From: DALYCO01 sp964535545
GTDB lineage: Bacteria; Patescibacteriota; Minisyncoccia; Phycocordibacterales; UBA9973
Direction of reading: 5' to 3'
Assembly: GCA_964535545.1 (NCBI GenBank)
Contig: CAZHUT010000040.1
Span: 1 to 7,013 of the forward strand
Length of the DNA stretch: 7,013 nt
Below, in pieces: positions 1 to 4,946 of the stretch. The notes beneath the pieces are model-generated. The model was not told the origin of the DNA and searched no databases. It worked only from the letters and a program-made list of their open reading frames with translations. Positions within the stretch are counted from its first letter, which is position 1, and every line of letters starts with the position of its first letter. A program made the translations under genes and the position numbers.

Positions 1-533
1 TCTTCTCAATTGAAGGTCGCGGTACAGTAGTTACTGGCCGTATCGAACGTGGTGTTGTTAAGGTTGGTGAAGATATCGAAATCGTCGGTATCAAGGACAC
101 AGCGAAGACAACCGTTACTGGTATTGAAATGTTCAACAAGAACCTTAAGGAAGGTATGGCCGGCGACAACGCAGGTATTCTCCTCCGAGGCGTCAAGAAA
201 GAAGATCTCACTCGAGGTCAGGTTCTTGCAAAGCCAGGTTCAGTTACTCCTCACGTTGATTTCGAAGCTGAAGTATACATCTTGAAAAAGGAAGAAGGTG
301 GACGTCACACTCCATTCATCTCTGGTTACAAGCCTCAGTTCTACGTACGTACAACTGACGTGACTGGTGAAGTTACACTTCCAGCTGGAAAGGAAATGGT
401 TATGCCTGGTGACACAGTCACTTTCAAGGTAAAACTCGTTACTCCAGTTGCGCTTGAAGAAAAACAGCGTTTTGCTATCCGTGAAGGTGGTAAGACAGTC
501 GGTGCTGGAGTTGTTACAAAGATCGTAGCGTAA
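1..533 (+). CDS. tuf: Elongation factor Tu, C-terminal part (5' end outside window)
   Basis: EF-Tu delivers aminoacyl-tRNA to the ribosomal A site as a GTP complex. Only the last 176 residues are present (first full codon at position 3, TAA at 531-533). The fragment opens with FSIEGRGTVVTGRIERG, which matches E. coli EF-Tu from about residue 218, so it covers most of domain 2 and all of domain 3; the GTPase domain lies upstream of the window. Typical EF-Tu blocks follow: QVLAKPG, EVYIL, GGRHTPF, FRTTDVTG, MVMPGD and the terminal RFAIREGGKTVGAGVV. The fragment has the same length as the corresponding E. coli segment, so there is no sign of decay. It lies 59 nt upstream of rpsJ, the usual join between the str and S10 operons. 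Identification is secure; the start and promoter cannot be judged. Confidence 0.98.
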   Translation, partial: FSIEGRGTVVTGRIERGVVKVGEDIEIVGIKDTAKTTVTGIEMFNKNLKEGMAGDNAGILLRGVKKEDLTRGQVLAKPGSVTPHVDFEAEVYILKKEEGGRHTPFISGYKPQFYVRTTDVTGEVTLPAGKEMVMPGDTVTFKVKLVTPVALEEKQRFAIREGGKTVGAGVVTKIVA

Positions 534-542
534 TCTAGTTGC

Positions 543-569
543 GCGCGCCGTCGCTTCGCGACGGCGCGC
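543..569. other. Perfect GC-rich hairpin between tuf and rpsJ
   Basis: A perfect 12-bp inverted repeat (543-554 with 558-569, core GCGCGCCGTCGC) around a 3-nt TTC loop. It is almost pure G/C and stands out from its surroundings. No T-run follows on either strand (AAACC downstream on +, ACTAG on -), so it is not a standard intrinsic terminator. It begins 10 nt after the tuf stop and ends 23 nt before the rpsJ ATG. Plausible roles are RNA processing, protection of the tuf 3' end, partial uncoupling of tuf from the ribosomal genes, or an interspersed palindromic repeat. The structure is certain; the role is not. Confidence 0.75.
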
Positions 570-592
570 AAACCAGAACGCTCCCTCCTATT

Positions 593-949
593 ATGGCTAC
601 AGCTACAAAACCAAAAAAGACTGCCAAGAGCAAAGAGGAAGGTGTAGTGAAATTGCGCATTCGTGTCCGAGCATACGAGAACAAAATTCTCGACGCTTCG
701 GTCAAACAGATCATGGATACTGCCGCTCGTTACGATGCAGAAGTCCTTGGTCCAATCCCGATGCCGACCGAAATCAAAAAATATACGGTCAATCGCTCAT
801 CATTCATCTACAAAAACACTCGTGAGCAGTTTGAAATCCGAATACACAAACGTGTAATCGACATTGTAAATCCTAATCAGAAGACTATTGAAGCGCTTAC
901 CAACCTCTCACTCCCATCAGGAGTCGATGTTGATGTAAAAATGCTCTAA
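593..949 (+). CDS. rpsJ: 30S ribosomal protein S10 with basic N-terminal tail
   Basis: S10 is a 30S head protein and, in many bacteria, also the NusE antitermination factor. The 118-residue product aligns with S10 from KLRIRVRAYENK (about residue 19) through GPIPMPTEIKKYTV, the FEIRIHKRVIDI strand and a C-terminal GVDVDVKML. The family is usually about 103 residues; the extra 15 or so form a Lys/Ala/Thr-rich tail, MATATKPKKTAKSKEEG. I chose the ATG at 593 because the alternative upstream TTG (539) would translate through the GC-rich hairpin and add unrelated sequence. No Shine-Dalgarno motif precedes the ATG; the preceding bases are pyrimidine-rich (CTCCCTCCTATT). It follows tuf and starts the S10 operon. 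Identification is secure; the start is likely. Confidence 0.96.
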   Translation: MATATKPKKTAKSKEEGVVKLRIRVRAYENKILDASVKQIMDTAARYDAEVLGPIPMPTEIKKYTVNRSSFIYKNTREQFEIRIHKRVIDIVNPNQKTIEALTNLSLPSGVDVDVKML

Positions 950-967
950 GTGGAACAGGCCTGCGCA

Positions 968-1008
968 GTGCATTTTTGTTCACCCTCCGGGATGACCAAA
1001 AAGTGCAT
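968..1008 (+). promoter_or_regulatory. Imperfect hairpin in the rpsJ-rplC gap
   Basis: Bases 968-985 pair with 989-1008: an outer TGCA/TGCA block, five T-A pairs, then a GC-rich top (CCC/GGG) around a TCC loop, with one mismatch and two single-base bulges. The gap between the rpsJ stop and the rplC start is 119 nt, long for an operon whose later gaps are 8 nt or less. No T-run follows, so termination is unlikely. A regulatory leader for rplC or an RNA processing site is possible. In E. coli the S10 operon is autoregulated by L4 through a leader, but that leader precedes rpsJ, so any parallel here is speculative. I saw no convincing promoter in 1009-1068. Confidence 0.5.
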
Positions 1009-1068
1009 CTGCTCCGGCTCATGTTACTCTTATGACATTTAAACAGAGCGCGAGAATCTGTCCTATTT

Positions 1069-1683
1069 ATGAAATTCGCAGTTGGAACAAAAGTGGAGAT
1101 GGTGCAGTACTTTGCCGAAGACGGCAAGGTGATCCCATCAACTGTTATCGCAACAGGTCCTGCCACAGTAACTCAGGTAAAAACGAAAGCAAAAGACGGC
1201 TATGATGCAGTCCAGGTAGGTTTTGGCGAACAGAAAAAAGAACGCCAGACAAAAGCTCACTTGGGTCACGTCAAGGAACTCGGTTCCTTCCGTCACTTGA
1301 AGGAATTCCGCGCAAAGAACGGTTCACTTCCTGAAGTGAAAGTCGGTGATGTCATCGATCTCTCACAGTTCAGTGTAGGTGATACAGTTCGCGTGACTGG
1401 TACTTCAAAAGGTAAAGGTTTCCAAGGTGTTGTGAAACGCCATGGATTCGCCGGAGGTCCTCGAACTCACGGTCAGAAACACTCTGAACGCGAACCAGGT
1501 TCCATCGGTGGAGGTCTCCGAACTCGTGTTCCGAAAGGCATGCGCATGGCGGGACGAACTGGTAGTGATACCGTTACCGTTCAGAATCTTAAAATCGTTG
1601 ACGTCGATACAGCGAATAACCTCTTAGTGGTTAAAGGTGCAATTCCGGGACGCCGTGGTACGGTCGTTTCGATTGTCGGTTAA
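1069..1683 (+). CDS. rplC: 50S ribosomal protein L3
   Basis: L3 is an early-assembling 50S protein whose extended loop reaches towards the peptidyl transferase centre. The 204-residue product has the usual family length. It opens with MKFAVGTKVEMVQYF, equivalent to the common GKKxGMTQIF start but with a less usual GTKVEM. It then carries the L3 core: VRVTGTSKGKGFQG, KRHGFAGGPRTHGQK, EPGSIGGG and KGMRMAGRTG, ending in PGRRGTVVSIVG. The ATG at 1069 fits the family N-terminus exactly. No Shine-Dalgarno motif is seen; the ATG is preceded by TCCTATTT, much like the TCCTATT before rpsJ. Only 4 nt separate its stop from the rplD ATG, so the two are surely co-transcribed. Confidence 0.97.
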   Translation: MKFAVGTKVEMVQYFAEDGKVIPSTVIATGPATVTQVKTKAKDGYDAVQVGFGEQKKERQTKAHLGHVKELGSFRHLKEFRAKNGSLPEVKVGDVIDLSQFSVGDTVRVTGTSKGKGFQGVVKRHGFAGGPRTHGQKHSEREPGSIGGGLRTRVPKGMRMAGRTGSDTVTVQNLKIVDVDTANNLLVVKGAIPGRRGTVVSIVG

Positions 1684-1687
1684 TTAT

Positions 1688-2419
1688 ATGGCTACAAAAA
1701 CTACAGCTAAGAAGACTGTTGCAAAAAAGGAACCAAAAGTTTCTGCTGCAGCAGCAACTGAAGCGAAGCTTTACAGCCTCGCCGGCAAGGAAGTAGGAAC
1801 TGTTGATCTTCCAAAAGAAATCTTCGGTCTTACATTCAATTCTGACCTTGTCCACCAGGTGGTTACTTCAATGATGTCCAATGCCCGTGCTGGCACAGCT
1901 GACACCAAAGGCCGCGGAGAAGTTCGCGGTGGCGGTCGAAAGCCATGGAAGCAGAAGGGTACAGGACGATCACGTCACGGTTCATCACGATCTCCGATCT
2001 GGAAAGGTGGAGGCGTGACACACGGACCGCTTGCTGAAAAGAACTACAAGAAAAAGATCAACAAGAAGATGCGTGCAAAAGCTCTCTTTATGGTTCTCGC
2101 CCAGAAGCAGAAGGACGGCAATATCCTCTTCGTCGATTCTCTTGAATTCAAGACAGCAAAGACGAAAGATGCGGCAAAGGCTTTCTCAACACTCGCAGGC
2201 ATCAAAGGCTTCGAGCGCTTGAAAGGCAAGAAGCGCACAGCACTTGTAGCACTCCCTGAAAAGAATGACACTACATTGCGCGCTATCAAGAATTTGCCAC
2301 AGCTTGATACAACTTATGTTAAAGACATCAATCCGGTCGAACTTTTGAGCAGTAAATACTTGGTCGTCACTGACGCGAAGAAGACATTTGATCTTCTCTT
2401 GTCACGATTGGCTAAATAA
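1688..2419 (+). CDS. rplD: 50S ribosomal protein L4 with basic N-terminal tail
   Basis: L4 is a primary 23S rRNA binder whose loop lines the peptide exit tunnel; in some bacteria it represses the S10 operon. The 243-residue product shows the family core: LVHQVVTSMMSNARAGT, GGGRKPWKQKGTGRSRHG, SPIWKGGGVTHGP (the tunnel loop region), NKKMRAKAL and the C-terminal VKDINPVELL / KYLVVTDAKK region. L4 is usually about 200-210 residues. The excess is an N-terminal tail of about 24 residues, MATKTTAKKTVAKKEPKV plus a short Ala run, before the core at KLYSL. The ATG at 1688 is chosen because the longer frame from 1637 would overlap rplC by 47 nt. No Shine-Dalgarno motif is seen. The first 14 codons closely resemble those of rplW, the next gene. 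Confidence 0.97.
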   Translation: MATKTTAKKTVAKKEPKVSAAAATEAKLYSLAGKEVGTVDLPKEIFGLTFNSDLVHQVVTSMMSNARAGTADTKGRGEVRGGGRKPWKQKGTGRSRHGSSRSPIWKGGGVTHGPLAEKNYKKKINKKMRAKALFMVLAQKQKDGNILFVDSLEFKTAKTKDAAKAFSTLAGIKGFERLKGKKRTALVALPEKNDTTLRAIKNLPQLDTTYVKDINPVELLSSKYLVVTDAKKTFDLLLSRLAK

Positions 2420-2427
2420 TAATCTTT

Positions 2428-2838
2428 ATGGCCACAAAAACTACAGCCAAAAAAACAGGGGCAAAAAAGAGTACTGCAAAGAAAGCTCCGGCTGCTAAGG
2501 CTCCAAAAGTCACAGCAGAAAAAGTAGCAGCTCCAGTCAGTGTGAAGTCAGCCCTCTACAATGCGCCAATCGCAACTGTATTGGTTAACCCACGCATCAC
2601 TGAAAAGGCTACACAAGTCGCTGAAAACAACGTGTATACATTCAATGTTGTTCCAGGCGCAACAAAAATCCAGGTCAAAGAAGCGATTTCAAAACTCTAC
2701 AAGGTAACTCCGGTCAAAGTGAACATCATGAAGATCCGAGCTCGCAAGGTAGTCGTTCGTGGAAAGCGTGGAACTGAAGCTGGTGGTCGAAAAGCATACG
2801 TCTACCTCAAGAAGGGAGATAAGATTGAGTTAATGTAA
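2428..2838 (+). CDS. rplW: 50S ribosomal protein L23 with long Lys/Ala-rich N-terminal tail
   Basis: L23 sits at the exit of the peptide tunnel and docks trigger factor and SRP. The last 95 or so of 136 residues match L23: VLVNPRITEKA, NVYTFNVVPGATKIQVKEAI, and the C-terminal GGRKAYVYLKKGDKIELM. Glu59 in PRITEK corresponds to E. coli Glu18, the trigger factor contact. The first roughly 41 residues are an added low-complexity tail with 11 Lys and 11 Ala in the first 40 residues, resembling histone H1-like AKKxxAKK sequences. Because L23 lies at the tunnel mouth, the tail would sit on the ribosome surface (inference). The gene starts 8 nt after rplD and its TAA shares its last base with the rplB ATG. 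No Shine-Dalgarno motif is seen; the ATG is preceded by AATAATCTTT. Confidence 0.96.
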   Translation: MATKTTAKKTGAKKSTAKKAPAAKAPKVTAEKVAAPVSVKSALYNAPIATVLVNPRITEKATQVAENNVYTFNVVPGATKIQVKEAISKLYKVTPVKVNIMKIRARKVVVRGKRGTEAGGRKAYVYLKKGDKIELM

Positions 2839-3686
2839 TGAAATCATATAAACCTACAAGTGCGGCACGACGTCAGCTTCAGACTGTTAACTACAAAGAA
2901 AAGCTCTCTGGACATCGCGCGCTCAAGTCTTTGACTCGAGGTCGCAAGCGTTCAATGGGACGAAACAATCAGGGTCGCATTACTACTCGCCACAAAGGCG
3001 GTGGTAACAAGCGAGTCTATCGAGAAATCGATTTCTTGTACAACAAGAAAGAAATTCCTGCGAAAATTGTTTCAGTTGAATATGATCCAAACCGAACAGC
3101 GTTCATCGCGCTCGCAGTCTACAAAGACGGTGAAAAGCGATACGTTGTCGCTTCAAAAACAACTAAAGTCGGCGACGAATTTATTGTTTCTGAAAAGGCC
3201 GCATTGAAGCCGGGTAACCGACTTCCGCTCAAGTTTATCCCTGTCGGTATGTTTGTCTACAATGTTGAGATCAAACCGAATGGCGGCGCAAAGCTTTCAC
3301 GCGGCGCAGGCACATTCGCTCAGGTAGTAGCGAACGCTGATGGATACACGAACTTGAAAATGCCTTCAAGCGAAGTGCGAAAAGTGTCAGAACTTTGCTG
3401 GGCAACTATCGGCGAAGTTTCTAATGACGAGAACAAGCTTCGAAACTTCGGTAAGGCTGGTCGCTCACGATGGCGCGGTATCCGCCCAACGGTTCGCGGT
3501 ACAGCTATGAACCCAGTTGACCACCCATACGGTGGAGGTGAAGGACGACAGGGACGTGGTACTCGACGACCAAAGACCCTCTGGGGTAAGGTCACTGGTG
3601 GACGAAAGACTCGTACTCCAAAGAAGTACTCAAATCCATTCATTGTTTCTCGCCGTGTCACTGGCAAGAAGCGCAAGCAAGGATAA
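2838..3686 (+). CDS. rplB: 50S ribosomal protein L2
   Basis: L2 is a highly conserved 50S protein needed for subunit joining and peptidyl transferase activity. The 282-residue product is close to the usual 273-277. It shows the N-terminal GRNNQGRITTRHKGGG block, PNRTAFIALAVYKDGEKRYV, the IPVGMFVYNVEIKPNGGAKLSRGAG block, and the C-terminal GTAMNPVDHPYGGGEGR containing the His equivalent to E. coli His229. The C-terminus is basic, as usual (GKKRKQG). Start ATG overlaps the rplW stop by one base (TAATG), which suggests translational coupling. It is the last gene of the ribosomal block here: a terminator begins 28 nt after its stop, whereas rpsS normally follows. Arginine codons are CGA 15, CGC 11, CGT 5, AGA/AGG 0, an unusual preference for a highly expressed gene. 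Confidence 0.98.
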   Translation: MKSYKPTSAARRQLQTVNYKEKLSGHRALKSLTRGRKRSMGRNNQGRITTRHKGGGNKRVYREIDFLYNKKEIPAKIVSVEYDPNRTAFIALAVYKDGEKRYVVASKTTKVGDEFIVSEKAALKPGNRLPLKFIPVGMFVYNVEIKPNGGAKLSRGAGTFAQVVANADGYTNLKMPSSEVRKVSELCWATIGEVSNDENKLRNFGKAGRSRWRGIRPTVRGTAMNPVDHPYGGGEGRQGRGTRRPKTLWGKVTGGRKTRTPKKYSNPFIVSRRVTGKKRKQG

Positions 3687-3713
3687 TACACACAAAGTAT
3701 CGAGAGAAATACT

Positions 3714-3743
3714 GCAAAACCCCGCCTGCAAGCGGGGTTTTGT
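3714..3743 (+). terminator. Intrinsic terminator closing the ribosomal operon
   Basis: AAAACCCCGC (3716-3725) pairs perfectly with GCGGGGTTTT (3732-3741) around a 6-nt CTGCAA loop, and a C-G plus a G-T pair extend it outward. The stem is GC-rich with a 3' T-run, starting 28 nt after the rplB stop. The matching A-run on the other arm means it could work in both directions. Confidence 0.9.
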
Positions 3744-3811
3744 GTTGGCTGGGCGTGAATAGATTTTTTATGTTCACCAGGCCATTTATGTGACAGAGGA
3801 GCGGCTGGTTT

Positions 3812-3840
3812 TTGACAAAATTACCTTTTTCTGTTAAAGT
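3812..3840 (+). promoter_or_regulatory. Sigma70-type promoter for the unknown gene at 3920
   Basis: A perfect -35 TTGACA (3812-3817), a 17-bp spacer, and a -10 TAAAGT (3835-3840; four of six consensus bases). Transcription would start near 3847, giving a leader of about 70 nt that contains the hairpin at 3860-3915. It lies about 70 nt past the operon terminator, as expected for a new transcription unit. Confidence 0.75.
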
Positions 3841-3859
3841 AATTTCAAAAGCACTTCAA

Positions 3860-3915
3860 TTTTTTTTTTGATGAACTGAGAAGATTTCAGTCTTTTGAGT
3901 TCATCAAAAAACAAA
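3860..3915 (+). promoter_or_regulatory. Long A/T-rich leader hairpin just before the GTG start
   Basis: A T10 run plus GATGAACT (3860-3877) pairs with AGTTCATC plus an A-rich run (3898-3915). Inside, 3879-3884 pairs with 3891-3896 around a TTTCAG loop. About 23 base pairs form with two mismatches (3878/3897 and 3863/3912). The stem ends 4 nt before the GTG, so in RNA it would cover the ribosome landing site. It is not a terminator, because A residues rather than T residues follow on both strands. Options are a structured translational control element, possibly temperature-sensitive given the A-U outer stem, or a DNA palindrome bound by a regulator. Confidence 0.65.
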
Positions 3916-3919
3916 AAGA

Positions 3920-4450
3920 GTGAATACTACTATAAGTGACATCCTTAACAGCAAAAGAGAAGCAATTTTACAAACAGCCGAATACTGCTTCGATTACATT
4001 ACCTCGGTGGATAGCCGTGTTCGTTTGGACGATAAGATTCGAACAGGGATACAGGTGTTGGTACGGGTATTGAATACTCGCGACTTAATCAACGCTGCTA
4101 TACAAGAGCCATCAGAGCACGCCAAATTTTTCGTAACTGAAAAATCAGTGCGAGCAGAATCTCATAACCATTTTTCATCAGGCAATACCGCTAATGCAGA
4201 TGAATTTTATTTTCATGGTTGTGTTGCGGTGCGCATTGCACCCGATATAATCGTGCATGCTTCCACTTCAGGTTTGAAGGAGGAAGAAGATGTTGCAGTG
4301 TCAATTGCAATGCTTGCTACACTCTTAGGTTGGAGCGTGCGCCAGGTTATTGAGAATATCGAGTTGTATAACGGATGTATACATCCGGCTATAACAGACG
4401 AAAAAAATTATTTACACACAATGCTTGTGGAATTACCACAAACTGCCTAA
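3920..4450 (+). CDS. Conserved-looking hypothetical protein, 176 aa
   Basis: I do not recognise the family. The start is GTG (3920); an in-frame TGA at 3896-3898 excludes a longer frame, and the next internal Met is at residue 131, too late. The protein looks soluble and cytoplasmic: no signal peptide or membrane segment. Residues 1-65 look helical (SDILNSKREAILQTAEYC, RTGIQVLVRVLNTRDL). The middle (70-120) carries FVTEKSVRAESHNHF, a strand-like GCVAVRIAPDIIVHAS, then a small SGLKEEEDVAVSIAMLATLLG helix. The hydrophobic strand, small-residue turn and acidic helix faintly recall the C-terminal part of GlcG/HbpS-type (DUF336) proteins; this is only a shape resemblance. Cys23, Cys101, Cys153 and His82/84 are present but form no clear metal site. 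It has its own promoter, leader hairpin and terminator, so it is probably monocistronic. Confidence 0.75.
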   Translation: MNTTISDILNSKREAILQTAEYCFDYITSVDSRVRLDDKIRTGIQVLVRVLNTRDLINAAIQEPSEHAKFFVTEKSVRAESHNHFSSGNTANADEFYFHGCVAVRIAPDIIVHASTSGLKEEEDVAVSIAMLATLLGWSVRQVIENIELYNGCIHPAITDEKNYLHTMLVELPQTA

Positions 4451-4474
4451 ATTATTGTTAGCATGGTTAACAAC

Positions 4475-4529
4475 AGCCACTGCGCTCATCTTCCGTTGGA
4501 TGGAATGGGTTGCAGTGGTTTTTTATTTT
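4475..4529 (+). terminator. Intrinsic terminator after the unknown gene
   Basis: AGCCACTGC (4475-4483) pairs with GCAGTGGTT (4512-4520; perfect 7-bp core CCACTGC/GCAGTGG), followed by T6-A-T4 (4519-4529). The loop is 28 nt and may fold further (CATC/GATG). It begins 25 nt after the stop codon. The downstream T-run runs directly into the dgkA promoter. Confidence 0.75.
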
Positions 4530-4532
4530 CTC

Positions 4533-4541
4533 TGCTATACT
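4533..4541 (+). promoter_or_regulatory. Extended -10 promoter of dgkA, leaderless geometry
   Basis: TGC-TATACT: an extended -10 (TGn at 4533-4535) and a -10 hexamer with five of six consensus bases (4536-4541). Six bases then separate it from the ATG at 4548, so the expected transcription start is the A of the start codon. No good -35 is seen; the region upstream is the terminator stem and T-run, with a poor TTGCAG at 4510. Confidence 0.65.
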
Positions 4542-4547
4542 TACAGC

Positions 4548-4946
4548 ATGTTTGATGAACCAGCAAAAGAGATTGAAGCCTTTAGTGTCGTAAAACGGGC
4601 AAAGAGCTTTCCGCATGCAATGAGGGGTTTGATCGTTCTCATCAGGACGCAACATAATATGTGGCTGCATTTGCTTTCTGGGGCAGTGACAATCTTTCTC
4701 GGTTTCTATCTTAAGGTTTCCTCAGCTGAATGGCTCGGTCTTATATTTGCGATGGCGATTGTCGTCGTTGCTGAAGCATTCAATACTGCTATTGAATTCG
4801 ATATAGATTTAACCAGCCCGGATTATCACCCGTTTGCACGCGACACAAAAGACGTCGCCGCAGCGGCAGTTTTGTTGGCGGTTATCGCCGCTGTTGCTAT
4901 CGGCCTGATTATTTTTGTGCCGAAAATCAGCGTGCTTGTTCGGTAA
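4548..4946 (+). CDS. dgkA: DgkA-family integral membrane lipid kinase (probable undecaprenol kinase)
   Basis: Small membrane kinases of this family phosphorylate undecaprenol (Gram-positive type) or diacylglycerol (E. coli type). From the ATG at 4548 the product is 132 residues, close to the usual 120-130. After an amphipathic N-terminus, three hydrophobic segments lie near 40-56, 61-78 and 103-124. The signature AEAFNTAIEFDIDL (75-88) supplies Glu76, Asn79 and Glu83, equivalent to E. coli Glu69, Asn72 and Glu76, followed by HPFARDTKD with Lys101 and Asp102. The layout and the terminal IGLIIFVPKI resemble B. subtilis undecaprenol kinase more than E. coli DgkA, so lipid-carrier recycling for the cell wall is inferred. 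Where many homologues have Glu (E. coli Glu28), RTQHN has Gln35. A longer frame from 4425 is rejected. The 3' end overlaps convergent murI by 20 nt. Confidence 0.92.
   Translation: MFDEPAKEIEAFSVVKRAKSFPHAMRGLIVLIRTQHNMWLHLLSGAVTIFLGFYLKVSSAEWLGLIFAMAIVVVAEAFNTAIEFDIDLTSPDYHPFARDTKDVAAAAVLLAVIAAVAIGLIIFVPKISVLVR

Noticed and set aside
539..592. Upstream extension of rpsJ from a TTG codon
   Set aside because: It would translate through the GC-rich hairpin, and the added residues do not resemble S10; the ATG at 593 opens a plausible tail like those of L4 and L23.
3320..3691. 123-codon open frame on the minus strand inside rplB
   Set aside because: It lies opposite a highly conserved ribosomal gene and has an Arg/Pro-rich composition typical of an antisense shadow.
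3747..3783. Imperfect inverted repeat (GGCTGG..GTGAA / TTCAC..GGCC) after the operon terminator
   Set aside because: About 10 bp with several bulges and a large loop and no T-run; too weak to call.
4246..4259. TATAAT followed 5 nt later by ATG inside the unknown gene
   Set aside because: The ATG is out of frame and reaches a stop after a few codons, so it does not start a gene.
4425..4547. Longer dgkA frame with 41 extra residues
   Set aside because: It overlaps the unknown gene and runs through that gene's terminator and the dgkA -10 box. The ATG at 4548 gives the normal family length.
4551..4560. TTTGATGAAC repeated from the leader hairpin at 3867-3876
   Set aside because: One 10-nt match, here within the dgkA coding start (codons for FDE); it is probably chance and has no matching inverted arm.
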